Shown here: positions 16,070 through 25,498 of the stretch, piece after piece | How the letters are laid out: the number at the start of each line of letters is the position of its first letter | How positions within the stretch are numbered: the first letter of the stretch is position 1 | Source: Chara braunii | Lineage: Eukaryota > Streptophyta > Charophyceae > Charales > Characeae | Assembly (NCBI GenBank): GCA_003427395.1 | Contig: BFEA01000215.1 | Location: 2,218,536 to 2,245,244 of the forward strand | Direction: 5' to 3' | DNA length: 26,709 bases | Notes under the pieces: model-generated | The model's database searches: none | What the model was told of the DNA's origin: nothing | What the model saw: only the letters and a program-made list of their open reading frames with translations | Program-made: the position numbers and the translations under genes

Positions 16070-16138
16070 ATGAGGCTCGCTGTGCCCCTGCCACTATTCA
16101 TGCTTGCCATACTGTGCAGCCACAATGCAGCCGCATGA
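16070..16138 (+). CDS. Short signal-peptide-like ORF
   Basis: The frame from ATG 16070 reads MRLAVPLPLFMLAILC, then SHNAAA and TGA. It has a positively charged start, a hydrophobic core and small residues at the end, the shape of a secretory signal peptide. It stops after 22 codons with no obvious donor, so it would have to be a first exon spliced upstream of the stop (ACT|GTGCAG is the only candidate). A chance match is quite possible. Confidence 0.12.
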   Translation: MRLAVPLPLFMLAILCSHNAAA

Positions 16139-16528
16139 CCATCCTTGTCGATCTGGGCATCCTTGTGACATTACCCTCTGTGTGCTGTTGCGAATCGTCA
16201 GATTATGTCAGCTAAGAATTTGGGCAAGTACATATAGGCATGTCGAACGGTAGTTTGCGTTTTGCCTCACACAAACAATAGAAATCGCGACTTTCGAAAT
16301 GTGAAACTGACAGGTCATTGCTAGCAATCATTTTCTCAACACGGGATGCGGGCATTGCACGCTCGTTTCCCTTAGAACTGTAAACAACTGTAAACCAGAA
16401 GTCCCCACTGTCTTTTACTGTAGAGCGGAAGGGATGAGAGGTATGTGGGCCTGCAGGCCGTTATGTCACGGATGGGTCTCAGCCTGTAGTGTGCTTCCAG
16501 ACCACGTTGAAAAGCAGAACGCATGCGG

Positions 16529-16637
16529 GTATGTCTTCCCCTGAACACAACGCACCCTCACTTTGAATGGATCTGATCAGAAAGATGGCCAATAGACATA
16601 CGTATTGTGGGTCTGTTGTGTTCGGGGGAAGATGATA
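16529..16637. mobile_element. Family A hairpin MITE
   Basis: Ends TCTTCCCCTGAACACAACGC and TGTTGTGTTCGGGGGAAGA are near-perfect inverted repeats around GAATGGATCTGATCAGAAAG. The outer arms are the best-preserved in the window, while the centre has diverged. Confidence 0.85.
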
Positions 16638-16962
16638 TCCTTGTTGGATAATACAAGATGCACCACTGGCCCAGGTTAGGAAACAGCGCGAATGGTGTAT
16701 GAGCTGCTGCAGGAATTCTAATTCTAGTCCAGGTCTTCGACCACAAAAAGAGATACTGGAGGTGCAGTGGATCATTCAGTTTCTTTTGCACTGGGAAATT
16801 CAGTGTGGCACAGGCCCTCCAAAACAAGGAGGTCAACATACATGGGCCAGGTGGACCCTCCTGAATAGATGGCCGAAGGCCTACTGGGCCTTCGTTTCTT
16901 TCCCAGCCATGCAAGAGAATGTAACGTGGCTGTAAAATGTGAGGGCTACAGCACTTTTCGGG

Positions 16963-17006
16963 GCGGGAGTGGAGGGCCAATGCGCGGGAGTGGAGGGCCA
17001 ATGCGC
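16963..17006. repeat. Two-copy 21-bp minisatellite
   Basis: CGGGAGTGGAGGGCCAATGC is repeated twice without a gap. Confidence 0.9.
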
Positions 17007-17097
17007 AATGAGACAAGCGGTCTGAAAACAATTCTGGGATGGCTGCTGGAGGGCCCTCCATTTTTGTGTACGTATCTGCATGCGTGTGTACCACATC

Positions 17098-17098
<1 letters not shown>

Positions 17099-17172
<74 letters not shown>
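17099..17172. repeat. GA dinucleotide microsatellite
   Basis: An uninterrupted (GA)n of about 73 bp. It lies inside the longest open frame of the window (minus strand, 16558-17463), where it reads (SL)n. Two other frames are open across it as well. Confidence 0.95.
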
Positions 17173-17174
<2 letters not shown>

Positions 17175-17707
17175 CTGTCTTCGTCCTGGTTCCTGCCCCC
17201 TCTTTACTACTCTGAGCAGCTTTTCTTTTTTCACGTGTTGTTTCCAGAAACGGTCGGTAGCCACGTGGTCGCGGTTTGGATGTAGGTCTGCCTGTGCCAG
17301 TTCCAATGCATAAATATTGGGAAAACTGCAAGAGGCCGGCAGAAAAGTCAATCCGCCGGTGGTTTAAACACCCTCTCTTTAACTTAGTTTGCCTCCCTTT
17401 CCTTGCTAAGAACTCTGGAATAATCACTCCTTCCAAATGCGAACTCCAAGCCCACCCGCACAACCACTTTGGTTGTCTAAATGTGTCTCATCCTGCTTGG
17501 TATTATTCTTGTTTAAAGCCGCTTATATTTCATATCTGATATGCGCGAGTTTGGCGTCAAAGCACCTGGGGTAAGGTTTCACTTGCTCAGATTCTGTTAT
17601 CCACAGTCGAGAATAAAACATCCAGGTCAGTGAGACTGCACCCCTGCTGGAATGGGCCAAAGTAAAGCGTATGGTAGGCGTGATAACGTTGTAGAAGAAC
17701 GGTCATG

Positions 17708-17866
17708 TGAACCACCAGTCGACCAATGAGGAATGGGCCTGGCAATGCTGCCAGCATCAAAGCCGATACCACACTTTTTCAGTACCGGTCTACCTGCACC
17801 TGGTCTAATGCATTGATGATGTTAGTTCTCTTGGAGGTGGATAGAGTTTGTCCAACTGGTGGTTCA
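17708..17866. mobile_element. Family B-type TIR element, 159 bp
   Basis: Perfect 12-bp inverted termini, TGAACCACCAGT and ACTGGTGGTTCA. It has the same length as the element at 19266-19424 but a different interior. Includes the small hairpin TGGCAATGCTGCCA. Confidence 0.7.
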
Positions 17867-17920
17867 TTGAAAATTGGAAAAATGCACTAAGAATAGATGC
17901 AGTGGAGTGCTGTTATCTAC

Positions 17921-18050
17921 GTTCAAACCGCCAATCTGTCCAAGCTACTTTTCCCAAGACCCAAGTGCAGGTTTATGCTGCGTGCCAATGTGTACGGAAC
18001 CAGTGTGACACGCGATTTGCATGGCAAAGCCAAAAGCAAACATTTAAGAG
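17921..18050. mobile_element. Family B left-half fragment
   Basis: Starts GTTCAAACCGCCAATCTGTC, then CCAAGC, TTTTCCCAAGAC and GCTGCGTGCCAA, the order seen in other left halves. A plus ORF (17897-18133) with LRANVYGTSVTRDLH runs through it and is probably repeat-derived. Confidence 0.45.
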
Positions 18051-18139
18051 TTTCTGCGTTCAGTCAATCTGTGCAGAGTGAATCGGTTCCTAAGGAAACC
18101 CCAAAAGGCGGCGCCGATGGGTACAGGAAGTGACAAAAT

Positions 18140-19260
18140 CTGAATTAAGGTAGCGCTACTGAACAAAACAAAATTGAACGACTGGACAAGTCTCAATTTT
18201 TGGTCAATAACGTTCTAGAATCAACTATAGATTGAACCGTACCCCAAACCGACATAGGTGAACAAGTAGAGTATATTGGCAAAGCCAAAAGCGAGCGAAC
18301 AAAAAATCACAAGAACAGTATATGGTGCAGATCCGCCAGTACATGAAAAGCGAAAAAACAAGGAAGTCCCTTGAAAGATGGAAAGGGGTCGTGCGGGGCG
18401 GAAAAGCAAACTGGGACCCCACATGGGCGGGTTCTGTGGGTCTTTCCCAAGTACCGCGGTGAATATTTTGGGCTTCCACTGAGACGGACGTTCCTGTGGT
18501 CTGCTGACCTCCCGTGTCGCACAGTCCTCTGCTCCATGAACGTACCAGCCGACCAAGGGCGGACACAAAAGAGGGCGACTCATTTTCCCGGCAGCTTTCT
18601 TGGTAGGGGTAAGGGTACTCGACCTTTCCATTTGTGTAGGGCCGTTGGGCCGTTCATCACACCTGTGCGCCACGTACACATAACCTGAAAATGTACTCTT
18701 AACAAAGCGCCGTGCCCCGCACTTTCGGAAAGTGGTGGGATCCACATTTCTCATCACAATTGCCTAACTTACGCACTGTCGGATCAGAATCTAAGACCCT
18801 GATTCCAAAACACTCAAGCATTCGACGACTTTCAATGAAATGCCAACTTTTTCATTATTGATCCAAATATGACAAAACTAAATACATGATGTACCCTAAA
18901 TCACATACATATAACACACAAAAAATCAAGAAAAAAAAAAACAAAAAGTCAAGGCAATATGACAGTTTTAGTGCAGAATTTGTGGAAACTTACACCACCA
19001 CTTAACCACGTGTGGTCAATAGTGGCTTGCTGAGGTTCTCATATCTTGACTTTCACACATGCAGTAATCCCTACCCTCTGTATACCCACTGTGAAAGGTC
19101 GAAAGGGAGATCTGCGTTCCTTTCCCTACGTCTGCTCCACAGGGGTGCAAACATTGGCTGAATGACACAAACGTAAAACTGCTGACATTGGTAGGTCTGA
19201 TGCGGGAGCCTAGTGTGTTAGAGCAGGACACTGCTCTTGCAATGGATATGACTTTCTGTT
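18140..19260. other. No gene supported
   Basis: A minus frame (18221-18757) ends with a hydrophobic stretch, TVLVIFCSLAFGFANILYLF, that could be a membrane segment. Two more minus frames are open in the same place, and no start or splice signal decides between them. 18780-18990 is A-rich and featureless. Confidence 0.35.
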
Positions 19261-19265
19261 ATTCC

Positions 19266-19424
19266 CTTTAAAGCACCAGTACATGGCCCCAGCCAAGTTG
19301 AGAGTCTGATTGAGCCTCTCCTAAAATTTAGGAGGCTCGCGCTCCGTCGATAAAATAAATCGACGGCAGGCGGCCTCCGAAAGGGGCCCTCGGCCAATGC
19401 TTGGCATGTACCGGTGGTTTAAGA
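19266..19424. mobile_element. Family B-type TIR element with internal hairpins, 159 bp
   Basis: Termini CTTTAAAGCACCAGTACATG and CATGTACCGGTGGTTTAAG are inverted with few mismatches. Inside are two hairpins: GAGCCTCTCCTAAA facing TTTAGGAGGCTC (19312-19338), and CCGTCGAT/ATCGACGG with a 7-nt loop (19344-19366). Confidence 0.75.
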
Positions 19425-19525
19425 ATGCAAAGTTGCCCATTGGTTGACTGATACATACGTCAAACTTATGGATATTCTTAAAGTTGCCCATTGGTTGACT
19501 GATACATACGTCAAACTTATGGATC
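19425..19525. repeat. Tandem duplication, 51-bp period
   Basis: AAAGTTGCCCATTGGTTGAC and GATACATACGTCAAACTTAT occur twice with no mismatch. It starts right at the end of the family B element. Confidence 0.92.
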
Positions 19526-19980
19526 GTGGTCCATGACCTAAAGGAGAACAAAATTACGTTCACAACTTCATGGCGTAAGTGGTTATGGAGGGGCAAGAGC
19601 ACTTAGACGAGGACTTTTCCTTTGTTGATTGAGAGAATTCTTGCGTATGGTTTCGAAGAATCCCAAGCAACATGGTTGCTAACAGCTCACAATTTTGTTG
19701 TGATCGATTCCATAATGTCCAAGGGTTCTTGTAATTTGTTAGTGTTTGAGGTCTTATCTCTTGTAGAATGACAAGGAAAAGGAGCTTGTAAATAAGGTGC
19801 GGAGACAGTGGTATAGTGATTCAAGAAGGTGTGGACTGGAGTGACCCCGGTGGTTATGTTTTTCAATTGTGAAAGTCTTACGAAAGTCTGTCACAGCTCT
19901 CGTTTCTTTGTCCATTTCTTCTTTGTTGTGGATGGTTCATCAAACGTTTCTTTGTGAAGGGTTTGTCAAGGATCAAGAGA
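19526..19980. other. No gene seen
   Basis: AT-rich unique sequence. Apart from the short hairpin CACAATTTTGTTGTG (about 19688), nothing can be supported. Confidence 0.5.
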
Positions 19981-19984
19981 AGTC

Positions 19985-20200
19985 GCACACAACGCGCTCT
20001 GAGCACTTGCACCAAATGACACAAGCATGGCCACATTGCACTGATTTTAACTCTAATATGGGTGTGGAAACATTTTAGGCTGATATCGATTACACAACAC
20101 AACGCGCTTTGAGAACCTGCATGGAACCACACAAGCATGGCCACGTTGCACTGATTTTAACGCTAATATGGGTGTGGATGGGTTTTAGGCTGATATCACG
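19985..20200. repeat. Tandem duplication, period about 112 bp
   Basis: ACACAACGCGCTYTGAG, ACACAAGCATGGCCAC and CTAATATGGGTGTGGA recur in order at 19987 and 20097. Confidence 0.88.
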
Positions 20201-20254
20201 CGATCAGTTACTCAACATATGCACATACATATCATTTTTTAACTGACCAGACTC

Positions 20255-20638
20255 TTAACAAGTCTTCCACCCCTCACCATAGGCAATACACAACCCATCC
20301 ATTGCGTTCTTTACTGCACAGCGCAGTAGGTTGTCCATCTGTGCGAGTCTGATGTGCTGGTAGGCAGTGAGGGATCCAATCCCTCTTATGTTTCTCTCAC
20401 TCCCTTTCTTCTCTTCCTTCCTCTTTGTCCATTCCCCCTCTCTGATTGTCTGCCTCTTTCTCATGTGTGTTATGCTTTGACAATGGTGCACATTTTGTCG
20501 GAGACCACATAGCAGCACACGGACACGCTTTGCTGCATGTGTACATTTAGCAGACCGATGTGCCGGCACTGGCGGCCGAGAACGTAAATGAGGGTTACCT
20601 TGCACTATCCTTTGACATAGATGACGATTAGCTTGCAC
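20255..20638 (-). CDS. Hypothetical ORF, doubtful
   Basis: A 127-codon minus-strand frame. The distal part, GSLTAYQHIRLAQMDNLLRC, then AVKNAMDGLCIAYG, looks protein-like with several G/C-ending codons, and a donor-like G|GTGAGG follows it. Upstream on the minus strand is purine-rich DNA that is a poor acceptor context. No family is recognised. It could equally be chance. Confidence 0.15.
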   Translation of the reverse strand: MQANRHLCQRIVQGNPHLRSRPPVPAHRSAKCTHAAKRVRVLLCGLRQNVHHCQSITHMRKRQTIREGEWTKRKEEKKGSERNIRGIGSLTAYQHIRLAQMDNLLRCAVKNAMDGLCIAYGEGWKTC

Positions 20639-20778
20639 TCATTTGTTTCCATGGAGAACTAATTTGAAGCAAATGTGGCGGAGGCGTGATTATGGTTATG
20701 CTTCTACTGAACTCGCACGTACACAAACACACACACCCAATGGCCCCTACCTATGATGGCAGTCAACTTTGGACTCTG

Positions 20779-21059
20779 CTACACAGCTTCACATGCCATG
20801 TTCGATTCGTGAACAGGGGCTGAAACGATGACCAGCATTTGGGAGCAATGTTGCCCGGGACATTCGTCTGCACCTCGCCATTCAATATAGTGACTGCAAC
20901 TGCGAGAATTGGATGTGGTGCCTCCGAAGACCACGCATGAACCGGTCCTGTCCTGTCTGCAGAGGTGGCCACTTACCGTAGACAACAACTCAGCTCATTT
21001 TTCTCCAGCTGAGGATTGAGGGGCCGAAATTCGGGGTCTACGGAGGCAACACCTGCTTC
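20779..21059 (-). CDS. Ambiguous exon candidates, both strands
   Basis: On the minus strand, a frame open from 21059 to 20977 reads VASVDPEFRPLNPQLEKNEL and ends at the strong donor CTACG|GTAAGT. Beyond it, one frame reads GADECPGQHCSQMLVIVSAP to a TAG (20779). Joining them directly would need a 20-nt intron ending at CTGCAG, which is unusually short. A plus-strand frame over the same bases also ends at a donor (GCG|GTGAGC, about 21102). The strand is undecided. Confidence 0.15.
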
Positions 21060-21699
21060 TCAGCTCAATCCAACCCTGATTGACCTCTTGTGCCCATCTT
21101 TTGCGGTGAGCTCTGCCAGTGAGGATTGAGGACCTTATGAGGTTCCTCTTCTTCCCCCTCCCTCTCTGCTCTTCTCCCCCCTTCCCCTCCATTCTTTTGG
21201 GCAAAAATAAAAAATGCATAGCGACACTACGAGGACGAACAAAATATAATCTGCTTAGTACTTACGTGGTGGGCCTTGCACTGCTCAGAATAAAACCATG
21301 AAATGGCCGTTTCATCAAAAGTTCAAATCATTACGTCGATCAAAACAACATGCAAATAAACTTTTGAAAAAGAATCTAAGATTAACGGTTTATGGGTGTC
21401 CATTCTGCCACACACCCATGAATTGTTGATAAGCAGGCTTGAGTAGGAGTCCTGTGAATCAAATAAGTAGGCCGGCTCGTTTTACGATGATAGCTCAAGG
21501 CTGTAAGAAAAAAATCTCATATAGGATGATAATTCAGGTCGTCTTCAATTCAACCAGATCTACACAAATGGTAGGAAAGGGGCTGTTCTGGTGGCAATCT
21601 ACGAATACACTCCAGATGTATTGGTGCAGTCCATGGAAATACTCTGGCAGAGTCGTGCTTTCTTTGTGCAGTTGTGTATAGTGCACATGACAGCTCACA

Positions 21700-21703
21700 C
21701 ATG

Positions 21704-21734
<31 letters not shown>

Positions 21735-21838
21735 GCCACTGTAACACTCGCAGGATTTTAAAATAAAGTCTCAGAGAGAGAGAGAGAGAGAGAGAGGCCA
21801 CTGTAACACTCGCATGATTTTAAAATAAACTCTCCTTA
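21700..21838. repeat. Tandem duplication containing GA runs
   Basis: (GA)n followed by GGCCACTGTAACACTCGCA, then GATTTTAAAATAAA, occurs twice. The duplicated unit includes its own microsatellite. Confidence 0.9.
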
Positions 21839-22074
21839 CCAGGTCCTTGTTGTGCAAACCAGGCACATCCAGCTGCACATATTTTTTGATGGTGAATGGG
21901 ATTGTGTGATTGCTTTTGTACCGAGCGGACGACTTCCTCCTTGCACCATCCTATGGGCAGGTTATGCTTGCTAGCCTTGGCAATTTTGTGGGGTAATTAT
22001 TAGAATGATTTCCTGGGGAAAAAAACAGACATGAGCATCCTTGTGTCATGAAAGAACAGCTGGAAGCAAAAAAA

Positions 22075-22215
22075 AAACCACCACTAACTCCGAGGCTTTT
22101 TTTGCTGAGGCGGGAAAGAACTGTACGCCAAGCTTTGTCGAAGCGCCAGTGGGACTCCTTTTTTTTTGGGGGGGGGGGTGGGGGGGGGCGGCTCTGGCCT
22201 CGCCATCCTTTTGGG
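22075..22215. mobile_element. Family B left half
   Basis: Starts AAACCACCACTAACTCCGAG, then GTACGCCAAGCTTTGTCGAA and GCGCCAGTGGGACTCC, followed by T and G homopolymers. The right half is missing. Confidence 0.55.
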
Positions 22216-22354
22216 TTATGAATGAAACAATTCGGAAAGTGAGGCATTCACACGATAAGCAACGCCGAGAATGACATACTCACGTGATTGAGACACCAAA
22301 GCAAAGATATGAGGAAATCCATGTCCAGCTCCACTTTCCAACACACCCAAGAAC

Positions 22355-22475
22355 CTCGGTATGCACGCCAAGCTTTGTCAAAGCGTCAGCGTGACCTTTG
22401 ATTTTTAGGGGGTTTGGCTCCGCCCCCATTTTGGTCCAGATGCAATGTTCACCTGAAGATGTGGTTTGTGACAAA
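22355..22475. mobile_element. Family B internal fragment
   Basis: GCACGCCAAGCTTTGTCAAA and GCGTCAG, then CCATTTTGGTCCAGATGCAA and TGTTCACCTGAAG. Both ends are missing. Confidence 0.55.
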
Positions 22476-22499
22476 TTGGCTGTGAAAGGTAGTGGTAGT

Positions 22500-23160
22500 T
22501 CAAAGAATGAAAAAAATTGTATTGGAAGCAGTTTCACAAAAGAAGCAACATTGGAGGGCTTCCACGATGTGTCCATCTTTGCGAACAAACCTACATCACA
22601 TATACAAATATAGGCAGAACCCACCCTCCGGTCATGCGAAGAGGAAAACGAAACGCCTCAGCCTTCAAAACATGCATTTCCTTCTGTTGTAGATGGGAGT
22701 TTGGCAATCGCAGAAGACATCACAGCAATGTTCAACTTGGACAAGAGGCCCCATGTGTAGACTGGTTTCTTGTAAATTGCTTGGCCGTGGGTGATGTCCA
22801 TTCATCTTCTTGCTCATCAACTTGTGCGAAGAGAGAGAGTGACAAATCCCGATCTTCTTCGACAGCCACACCATCTCCCGAGCAGGAAGACCGACGTTTT
22901 TGAGTGTATGCTATTCGAGACGAAGAAATGTGTTATGTCGATATCGGTGCACTCATTTCGTTAAAAACTGTGACACAGCCACACCCAAAAATTCTCCTGT
23001 CCTTGAACATGAGACTGGATGCATGCAAGCATCATCTTATCGTATGACCGAACATGGGAGAAGTGTATGGGGCCTAACACAGTGACATGTGTCCATCCTC
23101 CCCATTAATTGGAAACCGATGCCGATGAGGCCCACACTGAAGACACTCCAGACAACCCCC
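22500..23160. other. No gene supported
   Basis: Several overlapping plus frames are open, including one with CIGSSFTKEATLEGFHDVSI (22398-22613). It starts inside a family B fragment and no splice signals agree with any frame. Confidence 0.35.
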
Positions 23161-23164
23161 AGGC

Positions 23165-23325
23165 TGCACACCAAATCCGCACACATCTTCGTGCAAACTG
23201 GCACAAAATCGTATCTGATTCTGGGCCGCGTAACCCCGTCAAGAAATCCCCGCACACATCTTCGCACAAACTGGCGCATAACCTCATCTGATTCACGGCC
23301 GCATAACCCTGTGAAGAAATTGCTG
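23165..23325. repeat. Tandem duplication, period about 81 bp
   Basis: CCGCACACATCTTCGTGCAA, then ACTGGC and ATCTGATTC..GGCCGC, then TAACCCYGT..AAGAAAT occur twice with about 15 percent divergence by eye. Confidence 0.85.
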
Positions 23326-23639
23326 CGGTAAGATTTAACTAGTGAAGTGCTGCCGGCACCTGCCACTGGCTGTACCGTACGCACATGACTATCGAGTCTG
23401 TCGATTGATCAGGATGAGTGCTTAAATCCTGACGCATGAAATAATGTTACGGGCTCTTTCGCTTTAAGAAACTGTCAGTCCGGATTCTTCAGAATCTTCA
23501 GGCACTAGTGCCTTCGTCCACCAGAATCTTTCTATTATCTGTGTAAATATGCAGGCAGATGTCCTTGCTGTGATGGGCTCTCTGATTGGTCATCTGATCT
23601 GGCTGCAGAAGAGTACAGCAAAGCAGAAACAATGCTCCC

Positions 23640-23878
23640 CTTCCATATGTACGAAGCCAAGAAATCGAACAACATTCATTCTGAAAGTTATGAACTATAG
23701 TCATAAATGTAAATTATGCGATGATATCATGATTCAGACAAAACAACTCACCATCCGTCCACCATATGCACGAAGCAAAGAAATAGAGCAACATTCGTTG
23801 TGAAGTTATGAACCATAGAAAAATATAAATATAATTATGTGATGATATCATGATACAGACAAAACAATTCGTGCTTTA
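23640..23878. repeat. Tandem duplication, period about 119 bp
   Basis: CCATATGTACGAAGCCAAGA, AGTTATGAAC and GATGATATCATGAT..CAGACAAAACAA recur at 23643 and 23762. Confidence 0.88.
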
Positions 23879-24114
23879 ATATATGTGTCTGCGGCGGGAC
23901 CCACTATGCTCATCCAAACCATCTGAAGCAGCTGACGACACCCTGCTTCTTAATGATAGAGGTTATAGATGTCAATCATGGCTACCATGTGGAGCACCGG
24001 ACGAGGGTCAGACAATCTGGGGTCGGGGGTCCCGATTCTGGATGGTGGTTGCTGTCTGGATTAAATTCGAAATATTCCATATTCTGCTTTTTCTTCTTCT
24101 GTAAATTTCGTTTT

Positions 24115-24205
24115 GTCCGAAAAAGAAATCCAGAAAGAAACTATGTTGAGCGGTGTTGCAATGTAAACGACTTTTCGTTGAGCGTCTTGTCGAGGTTTGC
24201 AACTA
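24115..24205. repeat. A-rich dispersed repeat, diverged copy
   Basis: GAAATCCAGAAAGAAAC, TATGTTG, GTTGCAATGTAAACGACTTT and GTTGAGCG match, in order, segments at 25655-25775 and 26340-26450. Confidence 0.5.
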
Positions 24206-24521
24206 CACATTCAAGAAAAAATAAAATCAAAATATAAATAAAAGTTTTTTCTTTTTTTATCCGAAAATAGATATACTTTCTCAACCCCTTTGGTTCTGAT
24301 CAGTTCTGGACGTCACGGGCCTGTTCTGGAGTGTTTGGCGTCCAGACAGTTCCGCTGTCCGGTTCTGGGGCTGCCATGATATCAATTTACCACACCTCGG
24401 TAGATACACGATTGGATATCGTTTTCTTCAAATTATTACAATAAAAGAAGTTTAATTAACATCACTAGTATATATATATGCACTGATAGCCCTAACATCT
24501 GAGAATTCTTGATGATGGTAT

Positions 24522-24658
24522 ACAGTCAAATGGCTGAATGGTATGCACTTGCAAACCCGCCAGTATGAGGAGGCCAAAGTCTGACGGAATCAGATGGGTA
24601 CCATAATAACGGTGTTACTGGCATTACCTTTTTTACAAAGAAAAGTAAAGTAAATCAT
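24522..24658 (+). repeat. tRNA-derived SINE copy
   Basis: Head AAATGGCTGAATGGTATGCA. The B box is lost, but GGAATCAGATGGG follows as in the minus-strand copy at 14455. The tail ATAATAACGGTGTTACTGGC, then ATTACC, ends with TTTTTTACAAAGAAAAG, like the tail of the copy at 4316. Confidence 0.6.
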
Positions 24659-24669
24659 AAGTAAGCTAG

Positions 24670-25130
24670 GCTACCAGCCGGGCGGTCGGGGTCACCTTGT
24701 TTGCCCGGGCGTGCAAGGACCGTAGAAGGTCCTGCGAGGCATAGGGTCTCGATATGCCCTACAGGGCCTATTTTTCACACAGTCGGCTGCCGTAAGTGAA
24801 GGCAGGCACGACCGAGGCCCTACAGGCCATTTCAGGGTCACCACGCAACTGGGGAAATTCAGGCAGTTGCGCAGCGTCAGTCGGTTGGAAGCACCCAGGC
24901 CCAGGATGCCTTTCATTGCATGTAACCGAGGCAGGCCCTGGCCCGGATACACAAAGTGGACCGAACAAAGGCCGAGGACAGTCGGGTGCTGGTAACCGCC
25001 ACAGGCCCTGGGCCTGTTTCCTTCGGACTGAGGCTCAGCCTCCCTGGGCCTACTGGAAGCTTCTGGTGCGGGGCCCAGTACCGCAGCACAGCACGCAGCA
25101 GCAGGCCACTTGGATATAGGGAAGGGCCTG
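24670..25130. repeat. GC-rich block with recurrent CAGGCC/GGCCTG words
   Basis: CAGGCCCTGG, GGGCCTACT, CCCTACAGGCC and similar words recur many times. Composition differs sharply from the AT-richer flanks. It partly overlaps the minus-strand frames below, so its open frames should be read with caution. Confidence 0.6.
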
Positions 25131-25236
25131 CGGCACTGGCTACTTTGTGCGCAAGCGCTGCTGCGCTATCGCCTGCCAGGCTCACGCGCTCACGGGCGAG
25201 CTGGAAGGAGCAGGCAGCCATAGCCGAGCTGCGCTG
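24913..25236 (-). CDS. Candidate downstream exon of the same gene
   Basis: If the 25327 donor is joined to the AG at 25237-25238 (CATACAG, 91-nt intron) the phase is kept, and the product continues QRSSAMAACSFQLARERVSL, then AGDSAAALAHKVASAAG, to a TGA at 24913. The first part is Ala-rich and plausibly helical. The second half is Pro/Gly/Leu-rich and coincides with the CAGGCC-rich block, so it may be noncoding readthrough. An earlier acceptor (ACTCACAG, 25284) would give a 44-nt intron but leads to an early stop. No neighbour helps to assign function. Confidence 0.2.
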   Translation of the reverse strand, partial: QRSSAMAACSFQLARERVSLAGDSAAALAHKVASAAGPSLYPSGLLLRAVLRYWAPHQKLPVGPGRLSLSPKETGPGPVAVTSTRLSSAFVRSTLCIRARACLGYMQ

Positions 25237-25327
25237 CTGTATGCTGGATGGGGCGCATGGTGGTCCCTGGGTGCAAGTGGCATCTGTGAGTTGGGGAACG
25301 AGGTTGTGAGTGATACGAGAGACATAC

Positions 25328-25498
25328 CTGGTGCTTGAAGCGTGCGGCATTGGCCGAGATCTGCTCGTACTTCGGGGAGCTGTTGACGTCATCAGCGGCA
25401 TTGTAGAGTAGGCTAAATAGGATCTGCCATCTGTAGTCTGGGCGCCGAGCGCCAGATAGGAAATCAACATTGGTTCTTCGTTGATGATGATGATGAGA
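25328..25498 (-). CDS. Candidate exon, unknown protein
   Basis: A minus-strand frame, opened by TAG at 25501-25499, reads TNVDFLSGARRPDYRWQILF, then SLLYNAADDVNSSPKYEQIS and ANAARFKHQ. It ends exactly at the consensus donor CAG|GTATGT (25327). Most codons end in G or C (GAC GTC AAC AGC TCC CCG AAG TAC GAG CAG ATC TCG GCC). Open frame, codon bias and perfect donor together make this one of the two best exon calls in the window. The true 5' edge may be an acceptor at GCGCCCAG (about 25446). It would be followed by the segment at 24913-25236. I do not recognise the protein; it looks helical. Confidence 0.4.

Noticed and set aside
16558-17463. Longest open frame of the window (301 codons, minus strand)
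   Set aside because: It runs through a 73-bp GA/CT microsatellite and a two-copy 21-bp minisatellite, and ends inside a family A MITE. Two other frames are open across the same centre. No domain or splice support.
17897-18133. Possible degenerate ferlin-type C2 domain (LRANVYGTS..RVSAFSQSVQ)
   Set aside because: The resemblance is weak, the usual Asp residues are missing, and the DNA matches the left half of family B, so the frame is probably repeat-derived.
18221-18757. Membrane-protein-like minus-strand frame
   Set aside because: There is one hydrophobic stretch, but three minus frames overlap here and no start, splice or family support was found.
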